Origin: Aliiroseovarius sediminilitoris
Lineage (GTDB): Bacteria > Pseudomonadota > Alphaproteobacteria > Rhodobacterales > Rhodobacteraceae
Assembly: GCF_900109955.1 (NCBI RefSeq)
Contig: NZ_FOJB01000001.1
Location: 930,001 to 994,000, forward strand
Length of the DNA stretch: 64,000 bases
Direction of reading: 5' to 3'
The position numbers and the translations under genes were made by a program. Shown in pieces: positions 17,919 through 26,790 of this stretch; within the stretch, counting starts at the first letter, position 1; every line of letters begins with the position of its first letter. The notes beneath the pieces were generated by a model that had not been told where the DNA came from, did not search any database, and saw only the letters and a list, made by a program, of their open reading frames with translations.

Positions 17919-18791
17919 ATGACAAAATGGCTGGAAACGCACCTGCCCAAGATGGTGCTGGCACCTTCCTTCATCGCCGTTCTCGTTTTTGTATATGGAT
18001 TTATTGCCTGGACGGCGTGGGTCTCGTTGACCCGTTCGCGTCTGCTGCCCAAATACGAAATCGACGGCTTCATACAATACGAACGCCTGTTTGCCTCGCC
18101 GCGCTGGGATACGGCGATGAACAACCTGTTCATTTTCGGTGCCCTGTTCATCATCATCGCCATGGTTCTCGGGCTGCTTCTTGCCATTCTTCTGGATCAG
18201 AAAATCCGCACCGAGGGCATGATCCGCACCATCTACCTTTACCCCATGGCGCTTTCGATGATCGTGACCGGCACCGCATGGAAATGGATTCTAAACCCCG
18301 GTTTGGGTATTCAGGCGACCGTGCGAAGTTGGGGGTTTGAGACCTTCTCGTTCGACTGGTTGGTCAATCCCGACTACGCGATTTACACAATTGTGCTGGC
18401 TGCCGTCTGGCAAAGCTCTGGCTTCGTTATGGCCTTGTTTCTGGCAGGTCTCCGGTCCGTGGATGAAGAGATTATCAAGGCTGCGCAGGTGGATGGCATC
18501 CCCACATGGCGCATCTATTCGGCGATCATCATCCCGTCGATGGGGCCGATCTTCATGTCCGCTTTCATCGTGCTTGCCCACCTTGCGATCAAGAGCTTCG
18601 ACCTTGTGATCGCCTTGACGGGTGGCGGTCCGGGCTATGCGACGGATCTGCCCGCAACCTACATGTATGCGATGGCGTTTTCGCGCGGTGACATCGGTCA
18701 GGCGGCAAGTTCGGCCATGATCATGATGTTGGTCGTGTTCACCATTGTCGTGCCTTACCTCTATTCGGAACTGCGAGCCAAAAATGACTGA
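17919..18791 (+). CDS. Sugar ABC transporter permease 1 (GtsB-like)
   Basis: MalF-type inner-membrane permease, 290 residues, with six predicted membrane segments beginning at APSFIAVLVFVYGFIAWTAW. The cytoplasmic EAA loop that docks the ATPase reads EIIKAAQVDGIPTWRIYSAI. It forms a heterodimer with the next gene product; the 3' end overlaps that gene by eight bases. Sits between the receptor and the second permease in an importer operon of receptor-permease-permease-ATPase order. Confidence 0.93.
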   Translation: MTKWLETHLPKMVLAPSFIAVLVFVYGFIAWTAWVSLTRSRLLPKYEIDGFIQYERLFASPRWDTAMNNLFIFGALFIIIAMVLGLLLAILLDQKIRTEGMIRTIYLYPMALSMIVTGTAWKWILNPGLGIQATVRSWGFETFSFDWLVNPDYAIYTIVLAAVWQSSGFVMALFLAGLRSVDEEIIKAAQVDGIPTWRIYSAIIIPSMGPIFMSAFIVLAHLAIKSFDLVIALTGGGPGYATDLPATYMYAMAFSRGDIGQAASSAMIMMLVVFTIVVPYLYSELRAKND

Positions 18792-19677
18792 TCTTGCCTA
18801 TCCTTCCGCAAAGAAAAGCGGCGCGCTCGGAAAGATCGTTTTGCGCTGGTTGCTCTACACTCTGCTGGGTCTTTTCGCGCTTTACTATCTGATGCCGCTT
18901 TTCGTGATGGTCACAACCTCGCTGAAAAGCCTCGAAGAAATCCGCACCGGAAGCCTTGTGGCTCTGCCGCGTGAAGTCACGTTCGACGCGTGGAAAACCG
19001 CGTGGTCCGGTGCCTGCACCGGCATCCAGTGCGAGGGGCTGCGCCCGTATTTCTGGAACTCGGTGATGCTGGCTGTGCCAGCCGTCGCGATCTCGACCTT
19101 CATCGGCGCGATCAATGGCTATGTGGTGGCACAGTGGCGGTTTCCCGGCGCGAACATCATCTTCGCGCTGATGTTGTTTGGCTGCTTCATCCCGTTTCAG
19201 GTGGTCTTGCTGCCGATGGCGCGTCTGTTGGGGCTGATGGGGATCGCGGGCACCATTCCGGGGCTGATATTTGTCCACGTGATCTATGGAATCGGCTTCA
19301 CGACGCTGTTTTTCCGCAACTACTATGTCTCGATCCCGTCGGAACTGACAAAGGCGGCCAAGGTGGACGGAGCAGGGTTCTTCCGCATCTTCTGGTCGAT
19401 CTTCCTGCCACTTAGCCTGCCGATCATCGTTGTAACCGTCATCTGGCAGTTCACACAGATCTGGAACGACTTCCTGTTCGGGGTGTCCTTCAGTCAGGCC
19501 GGCACGCAACCCGTGACCGTGGCCCTGAACAACATCGTGAATTCGACCACCGGCGTTAAGGAATACAATGTCGACATGGCCGCCGCGATCATCGCCGCTG
19601 CGCCGACGCTGCTTGTCTATATCGTCGCTGGCAAATACTTCATCCGCGGACTGACCGCGGGCTCTGTAAAGGGATAA
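18784..19677 (+). CDS. Sugar ABC transporter permease 2 (GtsC-like)
   Basis: MalG-type permease, 297 residues, partner of the preceding permease. The ATG at 18784 is chosen since it overlaps the upstream stop closely and gives MTDLAYPSAKKSG, a usual short cytoplasmic tail; a start at 18745 would extend far into the previous gene. Six membrane segments; EAA loop ELTKAAKVDGAGFFRIFWSI. A loop between the first two segments contains CTGIQCEGL with two Cys facing the periplasm, a feature also seen in GtsC-type permeases. Followed after five bases by the ATPase gene. Confidence 0.92.
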   Translation: MTDLAYPSAKKSGALGKIVLRWLLYTLLGLFALYYLMPLFVMVTTSLKSLEEIRTGSLVALPREVTFDAWKTAWSGACTGIQCEGLRPYFWNSVMLAVPAVAISTFIGAINGYVVAQWRFPGANIIFALMLFGCFIPFQVVLLPMARLLGLMGIAGTIPGLIFVHVIYGIGFTTLFFRNYYVSIPSELTKAAKVDGAGFFRIFWSIFLPLSLPIIVVTVIWQFTQIWNDFLFGVSFSQAGTQPVTVALNNIVNSTTGVKEYNVDMAAAIIAAAPTLLVYIVAGKYFIRGLTAGSVKG

Positions 19678-19682
19678 GACCC

Positions 19683-20780
19683 ATGGCACCCATTCTTGAA
19701 ATCAAGAACCTCTATAAGAACTATGGTCCGGTTGAGATCCTGAAGGACATCAACATCGCGATCGAACCCGGCGACTTCCTTGTGCTGGTCGGCCCCTCGG
19801 GCTGCGGAAAATCCACGCTTTTGAACTGCATCGCGGGGCTTGAGCCGATCACCGGCGGCGATCTGATGATAGGCGGTAAAAACATGACTGATGTCAGTCC
19901 CAAGGACCGCGACATCGCGATGGTGTTCCAGTCCTATGCGCTTTACCCGACCATGAGCGTCGCCAAGAACATCACCTTTGGGATGAAGGTGCGCGGTGTC
20001 GATCAGGCAACCCAGACGCGCAAGCTGAACGAAGTGGCCAGTCAGTTGCAAATCGAACAGCTTCTGAACCGCCGTCCCGGTCAGCTGTCCGGTGGTCAGC
20101 GGCAGCGTGTCGCGATGGGCCGGGCGCTGGTGCGTGATCCCAAGCTGTTCCTGTTTGATGAACCCCTGTCGAACCTCGACGCCAAGTTGCGGGTCGAAAT
20201 GCGGTCCGAGATCAAAAAACTTCACCAGACCCTTGGCGCGACGATGGTTTACGTGACCCATGACCAGATCGAGGCGATGACGCTGGCCACCAAGATCGTG
20301 GTCCTGAAAGGCGGGGTGATCCAGCAAATCGGATCGCCCGCCGAGATCTACAACAAGCCTGCGAACCTGTTTGTGGCCGATTTCATGGGCTCGCCTGCGA
20401 TGAACCTGATCCCGGCCAAGGCGCGGGCAGGCGGCGCGGGTGCGCAGATCGAGATTGCGCGCGGCATCGGCGAACCCCTCGTGCTTGTGGACAAGCACGC
20501 GCCTGCTTTGCCTGAAGATGTGATCCTGGGCCTGCGCCCCGAAGACATCGCCGAGGCAGGGTTTCGTGCCGGTGCGGATGTGCAGGACGCCACGTGCCTC
20601 GTGGACATGGTCGAACCCGCCGGGGCGGACACTTACGTCGTGTCGGAACTGGGCGGCAAACAGGTTACGGCACGTCTGCACGCCGAAACCGTCGCGACAC
20701 CGGGCGAGATGCTGAACCTGTCCATCGACATGAGCAAAGTGTCCTATTTCGCACCGGACAGCGGGCAGCGACTGAACTGA
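19683..20780 (+). CDS. Sugar ABC transporter ATPase (MsmK/UgpC/GtsD-like)
   Basis: Cytoplasmic ATPase subunit of the CUT1 class, 365 residues. Walker [11 protein letters not shown]-loop VFQSYALYPTMSV, signature [15 protein letters not shown], Walker [14 protein letters not shown] and H-loop YVTHDQIEAMTLA are all intact. Residues 240-365 form the OB-fold regulatory domain (LGLRPEDIAEAGF). It powers the two permeases upstream. It ends four bases before the convergent galactoside operon. A second, similar ATPase lies at 33934-34995 beside the galactoside importer regulator. Confidence 0.94.
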   Translation: MAPILEIKNLYKNYGPVEILKDINIAIEPGDFLVLVGPSGCGKSTLLNCIAGLEPITGGDLMIGGKNMTDVSPKDRDIAMVFQSYALYPTMSVAKNITFGMKVRGVDQATQTRKLNEVASQLQIEQLLNRRPGQLSGGQRQRVAMGRALVRDPKLFLFDEPLSNLDAKLRVEMRSEIKKLHQTLGATMVYVTHDQIEAMTLATKIVVLKGGVIQQIGSPAEIYNKPANLFVADFMGSPAMNLIPAKARAGGAGAQIEIARGIGEPLVLVDKHAPALPEDVILGLRPEDIAEAGFRAGADVQDATCLVDMVEPAGADTYVVSELGGKQVTARLHAETVATPGEMLNLSIDMSKVSYFAPDSGQRLN

Positions 20781-20784
20781 TGTT

Positions 20785-21762
20785 TCAACGCATCGTGAAG
20801 CCGAAAACCGATTGCGCCCGATAGGTTTTGCCCGGGCGTAAACCGGTTTGTCTGTGCCACGGCTGGTTCGGCGCGTCGATCCAACGATGCGGTTCAAGCG
20901 CGATGCCAGCCCGCCTGCCATAGCTGCGCCCCTCCAGCCCACCTTGTGTCACGCTCAAGCCCGATCCGTCATAGACCTGCACCCCTGGCTCGGTGGTGTC
21001 GACGGACATCGACAGGGTGTCGGTGGACAGCTCGGCCACCCTGCGCAACGGTTGCGCGGCGTCGCCGAGACAGAAGTGGTGATCGAGACCTTCGGGGATC
21101 GTCGCAGCGCGGGTGAGGTCCAGCCCCAGTGTTTGCGCGTGAACGGGGCCTGCAATCGGCAACCCCTTCTTTACTGGTAGCACATGTTTGGTGGCGACCG
21201 ACAGGCGGTGCTGGCCGATGTCAGGCGATCCGTCGAGGTTGAAATAGATATGCGGCGCCAGGCTGCACACGGTCGGGGCATCCGTGGTTGCGGTCAGGGT
21301 CAGCGCCAGACTTGTGCCGCTCAGCCGATAGGCCGCAGTGGCGGTCAACTGCCCCGGAAACCCCATATGCAAATGGGGCGAGGTATGGCTGAGTGTGACG
21401 TGGCCTTGCGAATGATCCATAATCTGCCAGTTCTGGTGACTGAACCCGTCGCGCCCTCCGTGCAGGCAGGTCGTGTCGCCCTCGTTGCGGTCCAGCACGA
21501 AGCGACGCCCGTCAATTGTGATCGCGCCCGCTGACAAGCGGTTGGCCACCCGCCCCACCACCGCGCCCAGATAGGCCGGGTTGGCGAGGTAATCGGCAGG
21601 GTCGTCATAGCCCAAGATCAGCGGATGCTGGACACCATCCAACCGCAGGTCTTGCAGGCTGGCACCAAGGGTCAGTATCCGCGTGCGCAACCCGTCCGAT
21701 TGCAAGGTGACGGCGTGAACAGGCGCGCCGTGCCGATCTATCGTGTTCAGGGTCTCGATCAC
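20785..21762 (-). CDS. galM: Aldose 1-epimerase (galactose mutarotase)
   Basis: Mutarotase that interconverts alpha- and beta-anomers of galactose or glucose, 325 residues. Conserved: ILGYDDPADYLANPAYLGAVVGRVANR, active-site His region NEGDTTCLHGG, SLAPHIYFNLDG with the second His, and GIALEPHRWIDAPN with the catalytic Glu. The start is a GTG at 21762 overlapping the stop of the beta-galactosidase gene (TTGTGA); longer versions would run into that gene. Last gene of the galactoside operon, where it would supply the anomer needed by the galactose dehydrogenase after glycosidase cleavage. Confidence 0.92.
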   Translation of the reverse strand: MIETLNTIDRHGAPVHAVTLQSDGLRTRILTLGASLQDLRLDGVQHPLILGYDDPADYLANPAYLGAVVGRVANRLSAGAITIDGRRFVLDRNEGDTTCLHGGRDGFSHQNWQIMDHSQGHVTLSHTSPHLHMGFPGQLTATAAYRLSGTSLALTLTATTDAPTVCSLAPHIYFNLDGSPDIGQHRLSVATKHVLPVKKGLPIAGPVHAQTLGLDLTRAATIPEGLDHHFCLGDAAQPLRRVAELSTDTLSMSVDTTEPGVQVYDGSGLSVTQGGLEGRSYGRRAGIALEPHRWIDAPNQPWHRQTGLRPGKTYRAQSVFGFTMR

Positions 21763-23660
21763 AACGCGTGTCGCAGCACGCCGGCCGGGCCCAGTGGCCC
21801 GTGCGGAGTGTTGATGGTTTTGGTCGTGTGGTTGAACCAAAACTCCTCGGTCGCGGTTTTGCGACAGCGCAACCCTTCGGGCAGAGATAGAATGTCCAGC
21901 CCGGTGCGATCGGCCAGCAGGGCGGTCAGACGGTCCAGCCCCGTATCGTCCAGCCATCCGCCGCAATAGATCTGCCTCCCTCGAGCCAGCACCACGGCCC
22001 CCCCCGTGTCGGTGATCAAAAGCCGCTCGGCATCGCCTTCGATTTCTTCGAAATAGTGCTGGACGCTACCCCCACCGCTCAGCCCGATGGGCATATCGGG
22101 CCGCAGACTTTCAATGCGTGAAACAGTAAAGCTCAAGCCCGAAATCGCCGGAGGCAAAGGGGTTGGAATGTTGAAAAACTGATCGCGTGCCGCCGTGCGC
22201 GGACCATAGACGACCTGTGCGTCGGTTGTTGACAAGGCGGATGCGAGGTCTGGATCCAGATGGATCAGGCCGGGGGCCAATACCAGGGCATAGCCATCAA
22301 AGTTGCGCGTATCGGGGGACAGAATATCCACCGACAGGCCCGCCCGTCTGAGCGCGCGGTAGTGATCGAACACCAGCCCGAAATAGCTTAGCCCCACCCC
22401 ATGCGGCTGCGTGGCCCACGCCCAATCCGCCTGATAATCGAAGATCAGCGCAACGGGCGCTTGCGAAGGCTGCACGGTTGAAGCGTCATCAAGCTCTTCT
22501 GCGACCTGCCGGGCTTCGGCTAGGCCGGGGGCCTCCTGACTGTCGGGACGCAACAGGCCCGCGTGCAACTGTTCCTGCCCAAACGGGGCCTGCCGCCAGC
22601 GGAAATAACATACGGCTTCGGCTCCGTGGGCGAAGGCCTCCCACGTCCACAGGCGCACCATGCCAGGCAGGGGGGCAGGGTTGTAAGGTGCCCAGTTCAC
22701 CGGGCCCGGCTGTTGCTCCATCACCCACCAGCGTCCACGCCCCACCGCGCGGTAAAGGTCATGGTGGAACGCCTGAAAATCGGGGTCACCTTGCCGGGCA
22801 AAGGCGCGTTGATGGGTGGCGGAGGCCCCCACGCGATCTTCCAGAAAGCCAAGGGGATAGCTGTCCCAGGTGGCGATCTCAAGATCCGCGCCGACCACGA
22901 AATGGTCGAAATCGGTGATCCGCCCCATGTAGTTATGCGAAATCGGCGCGTCCGAGCGGGGCCTGATTTCATCCACTTGCGCCCGATTGAACGCAACCAC
23001 CATGTCAGAGCTATAGCGCCGGAAATCCATCACATGGGCGGGGTTGGGTTCGGTCACGGTCAGGTTGGGCAGGTCGATCTGGTCGAAGCTGGCATATTCC
23101 ATGGACCAGAACACATTGCCCCATGCGCGGTTCAGCGCGTCAACCGACTGATATCGCTGCGCCAGCCAATCGCGAAACCCGGCACGGGCCGCGTCGGAAT
23201 AGGAAATCGTGGTGTCGTGACAGCCATATTCATTGTCGATTTGCCACGCAGCGACATGCGGATTGCGTCCATAGCGGTCGGCCATCAGGCGGGCAATCCT
23301 GCGGCTTTCATCGCGATAGCCGAGATGACTGAAACAGTAATGCCGCCGTGACCCGAACCTGCGTGGGCGGCCATCGGCGTCGACGGCCAGCATGTCGGGG
23401 TGGCGGTCGACCATCCAGCGCGGCGGCGTGGCGGTGGGGGTGCCCAGCACGATGCGCAGTCCGGCCGCGCCCAACACATCAAGCGCGCGGTCCAGCCAAT
23501 CCCAATGCAGATCCCCGGGTGTGGGTTCCAGCCGCGACCACGAAAACTCGCCGATGCGCACCCATGTCAGGCCCGCACCGGCCATGCGCCGGGCGTCGTC
23601 CTCCCACATTTCCGCGGGCCAGTGTTCGGGATAGTAGCAGGTGCCAAGCGTGCGTTTCAT
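21759..23660 (-). CDS. Beta-galactosidase, GH42 family
   Basis: GH42 glycosidase, 633 residues, no signal peptide, so it acts on galactosides already imported. N-terminal MKRTLGTCYYPEHWPAEMWE and AGLTWVRIGEFSWSRLEP are diagnostic; the acid/base Glu is in AAWQIDNEYGCH and the nucleophile Glu probably in RWWVMEQQPGPVNWAP. A trimerisation/amidotransferase-like domain and a C-terminal beta domain follow. The ATG at 23660 has GAGAACCTC upstream and matches the family start. Seven bases after the lactonase gene, overlapping galM. Confidence 0.94.
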   Translation of the reverse strand: MKRTLGTCYYPEHWPAEMWEDDARRMAGAGLTWVRIGEFSWSRLEPTPGDLHWDWLDRALDVLGAAGLRIVLGTPTATPPRWMVDRHPDMLAVDADGRPRRFGSRRHYCFSHLGYRDESRRIARLMADRYGRNPHVAAWQIDNEYGCHDTTISYSDAARAGFRDWLAQRYQSVDALNRAWGNVFWSMEYASFDQIDLPNLTVTEPNPAHVMDFRRYSSDMVVAFNRAQVDEIRPRSDAPISHNYMGRITDFDHFVVGADLEIATWDSYPLGFLEDRVGASATHQRAFARQGDPDFQAFHHDLYRAVGRGRWWVMEQQPGPVNWAPYNPAPLPGMVRLWTWEAFAHGAEAVCYFRWRQAPFGQEQLHAGLLRPDSQEAPGLAEARQVAEELDDASTVQPSQAPVALIFDYQADWAWATQPHGVGLSYFGLVFDHYRALRRAGLSVDILSPDTRNFDGYALVLAPGLIHLDPDLASALSTTDAQVVYGPRTAARDQFFNIPTPLPPAISGLSFTVSRIESLRPDMPIGLSGGGSVQHYFEEIEGDAERLLITDTGGAVVLARGRQIYCGGWLDDTGLDRLTALLADRTGLDILSLPEGLRCRKTATEEFWFNHTTKTINTPHGPLGPAGVLRHAL

Positions 23661-23667
23661 GAGGTTC

Positions 23668-24513
23668 TCACAGAATGACCTGATGCTCAGATTGGCCCTT
23701 GGTCGTGGTCGTGATCGCGAAGGTCTTGCCCGCCATGGCATCTTCGGTCAGCCCATCGGCGGCGGTGGTGACGAATAGCGTGCTCAGGTCTGGGCCACCA
23801 AAGGCCGGGCAGGACGCTTGGGGGGTGGGCAGCGCATAGGTGTCAACCAGGCAGCCATCCGGGTCATAGCAGGCGACCCGGGACGCGCCCCATTGCGCGT
23901 TCCAGAACCGTCCCTGTTGATCGACCACCGCGCCGTCGGGGCCGAAGGGTTCGTCAGACAGGTCCAGAAACACATCCGCTGCACCTTTGGGCCAGCCATC
24001 GCCATCCAGCGGCTGACGTAGGATCCGTCCGTCCATTGTGTCGGTGTAGTATGCGTGTCGCCCGTCTGGCGAGAAGCAAATGGCGTTGGTGATCGTGATA
24101 TTCTCCACCAGCGTATGCAGCGCCCCACGATAATACCGATAGATCGCCCCAGTCCCGGGTTCCGCATTTCGGCCCATCGAGCCGATCCAGAACCCGCCAA
24201 AGGGGTCGGCGCGCCCGTCATTGGAGCGGGTATGCGGCATATCTTCTTCCAGCCCGACCAGCCGCTCGCGCGAACCGCTTTCGATGTCGAACCGCCACAG
24301 CGCCGAGCCATCCGCCAGAACCAGCGTGTCGCGATCCACCCAGCCAGCGGCTGAAACGCAATCGTCGAAATTCCAGTGTCGCTCGCCCTCACTATCGCGG
24401 GTCAAAAGTCGTTTTCCCAGAATGTCGAACCAGAAAAACTGTTCGCGTTCGGGGTGCCAGAACGCGCCCTCGCCCAGTTGGCAAATGGTGCTGGAAAAGA
24501 CGTTAATGGTCAT
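23668..24513 (-). CDS. SMP-30/gluconolactonase-family sugar lactonase
   Basis: Six-bladed beta-propeller lactonase, 281 residues, no signal peptide. The metal-binding Glu is in CQLGEGAFWHPE; the conserved Asn/Asp positions are in TRSNDGRADPFGGFWIGSMG (near residue 100), ITITNAICFSPDG and YYTDTMDGRILR. In this operon it most likely opens D-galactono-lactone (or L-arabinono-lactone) formed by the SDR dehydrogenase. Its ATG overlaps the stop of the aldolase gene (ATGA). Confidence 0.92.
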   Translation of the reverse strand: MTINVFSSTICQLGEGAFWHPEREQFFWFDILGKRLLTRDSEGERHWNFDDCVSAAGWVDRDTLVLADGSALWRFDIESGSRERLVGLEEDMPHTRSNDGRADPFGGFWIGSMGRNAEPGTGAIYRYYRGALHTLVENITITNAICFSPDGRHAYYTDTMDGRILRQPLDGDGWPKGAADVFLDLSDEPFGPDGAVVDQQGRFWNAQWGASRVACYDPDGCLVDTYALPTPQASCPAFGGPDLSTLFVTTAADGLTEDAMAGKTFAITTTTKGQSEHQVIL

Positions 24514-25115
24514 TTGGTAGCCGTGTCATAGGCCGCGACGATCTGGTCGGCGGCTTTGGCAACCTCGTCCGCAGTATGGCCCGGCTGGTAGATATTCGAG
24601 CCAAGGCCAAATCCGGTGATCCCGGCACTGATCCAGTTGACAAAATCCGCAGGGCCAACACCACCCACCGCATATGTGCGCGTGGCCTGGGGTAACACGG
24701 CGGACAGCGCCTTGAACCCGTCCAACCCAAGTTTGAAGGCGGGAAAGAACTTCAGCCCGTCAGCGCCTGCGCGCAGTGCGGCAAACGCCTCGGTCGGGGT
24801 CAGGACACCGGGATAGGACAACATGCCATGCCGTTTCGTGGCGCTGATCACGTCGGGGTTGGCATCGGGTGAAACAACCATGCCTGCACCGAGCCTGGCC
24901 AGTTGGTCCACCGCCTCCACGGTCAGAACAGTGCCCGCCCCGATCAGCGCGCGATCCCCGGCATGAGCGATCATACGGGTGATACTGTCGAAAGGGTTGG
25001 GAGAGTTCAATGGCACCTCGATCTTGGTGATGCCTGCATGGATCAGTGCGTCGGTGATGGCCACGGCCTCGTCCGGTTGGATGCCGCGCAAAATGGCGAT
25101 GATTTCACGGCTCAT
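24510..25115 (-). CDS. dgoA: 2-dehydro-3-deoxy-6-phosphogalactonate aldolase
   Basis: Class I KDPG/KDPGal aldolase, 201 residues, giving pyruvate and glyceraldehyde 3-phosphate. MSREIIAILRGIQPDEAVAI with the Glu/Arg pocket, KIEVPLNSPNPFDSI (DgoA-type rather than Eda), IGAGTVLT, and the Schiff-base Lys in GADGLKFFPA. The start at 25115 overlaps the dgoK stop (ATGA); the frame is open further upstream, but that extension lies in dgoK. The NSPNPF stretch is typical of the galactonate-specific subgroup, which together with dgoK supports galactose catabolism. Confidence 0.93.
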   Translation of the reverse strand: MSREIIAILRGIQPDEAVAITDALIHAGITKIEVPLNSPNPFDSITRMIAHAGDRALIGAGTVLTVEAVDQLARLGAGMVVSPDANPDVISATKRHGMLSYPGVLTPTEAFAALRAGADGLKFFPAFKLGLDGFKALSAVLPQATRTYAVGGVGPADFVNWISAGITGFGLGSNIYQPGHTADEVAKAADQIVAAYDTATK

Positions 25116-26026
25116 TTTGGCCCTCCTGTCAGGTGGTGAAAGGCCGCCGTCAGCCCTTCCAGAGTCAGGTCTCCGACATCGGCAGATCGCACCGCGACGC
25201 CCTGTTGTGCAAGCGCCCCGTGATAGGCATTGGCCAATTGCGTGGTGCCGATGACGACCACCTGTTGCCCAAGCCAATAGGGCTTTGCCGATGCCAGTTC
25301 CGCGCCGATCAACAGCGCAGACAGCCGCGCGCGGGCAGCCGGGGCGGACAGGTCGTGCAGCAATGCCTCGGCCCGCAGTGAAAACAGCTTCGCGGCAAGG
25401 TCGGCGGGCCGGGACAACGTATCGGAAAGGCCGGCGTCGAAGGCGGTTTGGTCCCATTCCGTGGTGTCGACCGAGTGGCGCAGCACGGATTGCTTGCCCA
25501 ACAGCGCAAACATTTCACCCGTCATATAGGTGCGGAAACTGACGATCTCGCCGGCGCTGATATGCACCCATTTGGTATGCGATCCCGGCAGGCACAGGAT
25601 GCCGTCAAAGGTCGGCTCGCGGGCCAGAAACCCGGCGATCTGCGTTTCTTCGCCGCGCATCACGTCGGCGGGGGTATCTTGCTTGATGCCGGGCAGGATG
25701 TGCACCGCCAGCCCGTCCACCTGAAACCGGGTCGCCTGCGCAACACCGGGTGGCGGGCAGGGCACACTGGCATAGGGTGCCTCGGCCCAGCCTTGGCGCG
25801 ACCCGGCCATGCCGCAGATGATCACCGGCAAGGCCTTTGCGCCCGGCACATCCGACAGCATGGCGCGCAGCGTCGGTTCGAATGTGCCACGCGCCAGCAC
25901 GCCCATGCCCTGGTCGCTGCACCGGTGGTCCAGAACCTCACCCCTGTTGTCCATCAACCAGACGCGCAGGTGTGTGGTGCCCCAATCGACAGCGATCCAG
26001 TCGGGTTTGCTGATGGTGTCGTTCAT
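25112..26026 (-). CDS. dgoK: 2-dehydro-3-deoxygalactonokinase
   Basis: DgoK-family kinase, 304 residues, ASKHA fold, phosphorylating 2-keto-3-deoxy-D-galactonate at O6. AVDWGTTHLRVWLMD is the phosphate-1 motif; PVIICGMAGSRQGW, and FLAREPTFDGILCLPGSHTKWVHI, are typical of the family. Acts between the dehydratase and the aldolase, both encoded in the same operon. ATG overlaps the SDR stop; its own stop overlaps dgoA. Confidence 0.94.
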   Translation of the reverse strand: MNDTISKPDWIAVDWGTTHLRVWLMDNRGEVLDHRCSDQGMGVLARGTFEPTLRAMLSDVPGAKALPVIICGMAGSRQGWAEAPYASVPCPPPGVAQATRFQVDGLAVHILPGIKQDTPADVMRGEETQIAGFLAREPTFDGILCLPGSHTKWVHISAGEIVSFRTYMTGEMFALLGKQSVLRHSVDTTEWDQTAFDAGLSDTLSRPADLAAKLFSLRAEALLHDLSAPAARARLSALLIGAELASAKPYWLGQQVVVIGTTQLANAYHGALAQQGVAVRSADVGDLTLEGLTAAFHHLTGGPK

Positions 26027-26790
26027 CCCGACACCACCACGCCGCCATCAACGGCCAGTGATTGCCCAGTGATCATACGGCTTGCGTCAGAGGCCAGAAA
26101 CAGGGTCGGGGTGACGATATCATCCGGGTCCAGATGCTTTTTCAGGCACTGCCGTTCCAAGTGGGCGGCAAGCGCTTCCGGGTCGGCCCAAAGCTCCAGT
26201 TGCTTTTGCGTCAGCACCCAGCCGGGAGCGAGTGCGTTGACGCGGATCTCGTCAGGACCGAATTCCCGCGCAAGGCTGCGGGTCATCCCGTTGATGCCGG
26301 AATTGGCGGTCGTATAGGCTGGATAGCCGGTGTTGCCCATCATGTAGCTGATGGATGTAAAATTTATGATCGCCCCGCCGCCCGCCTGCTTCATGCCGGG
26401 AATGACCGCCTGACAGGCAAAGAAATAGGCCTTCAGGTTGATTGACTGCGACCAATCCCAAAATGCTTCGTCCACGTCCAGTGTGGCATGGCGTTGATCA
26501 TTGGCGGCATTGTTGACCAGCACGGTGATCGGGCCATGCGCCTTGGTGCTGTCGGCGATCGCGGCTTTCAGAGCGGCAATGTCGGTGATGTCACATTGGA
26601 TGAACAAGGGCCGATTGCCGGTATCGGCTTCCATCTGTGTCACAAAATCAGAGGCGTCCGTTCGGCCCACAAAGGCCACTTTCGCGCCTTGCCGCAGGAA
26701 GCCTTCGGTCAGTGCCGCCCCGATGCCGGAGCCGCCCCCAGTGATGAAGACGGATGCGCCGCCAAGGTCGGTAAACGTCGGGTGTGTCAT
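26023..26790 (-). CDS. SDR sugar dehydrogenase-like protein, catalytic Lys replaced by Asn
   Basis: Short-chain dehydrogenase/reductase, 255 residues. NAD(P) motif FITGGGSGIGAAL and NNAAND are intact; C-terminus LFLASDASRMITGQSLAVDG is standard. By operon position it should be the galactose (or arabinose) 1-dehydrogenase making galactonolactone. The catalytic Ser is in NFTSISYMM and the Tyr in GYPAYTTANSGING, spaced as usual, but the Lys of Y-x-x-x-K is Asn (codon AAT at about 26311-26313, reverse strand). Activity may be altered unless another residue compensates. Overlaps the dehydratase stop by one base (TGATG). Confidence 0.9.
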   Translation of the reverse strand: MTHPTFTDLGGASVFITGGGSGIGAALTEGFLRQGAKVAFVGRTDASDFVTQMEADTGNRPLFIQCDITDIAALKAAIADSTKAHGPITVLVNNAANDQRHATLDVDEAFWDWSQSINLKAYFFACQAVIPGMKQAGGGAIINFTSISYMMGNTGYPAYTTANSGINGMTRSLAREFGPDEIRVNALAPGWVLTQKQLELWADPEALAAHLERQCLKKHLDPDDIVTPTLFLASDASRMITGQSLAVDGGVVVSG

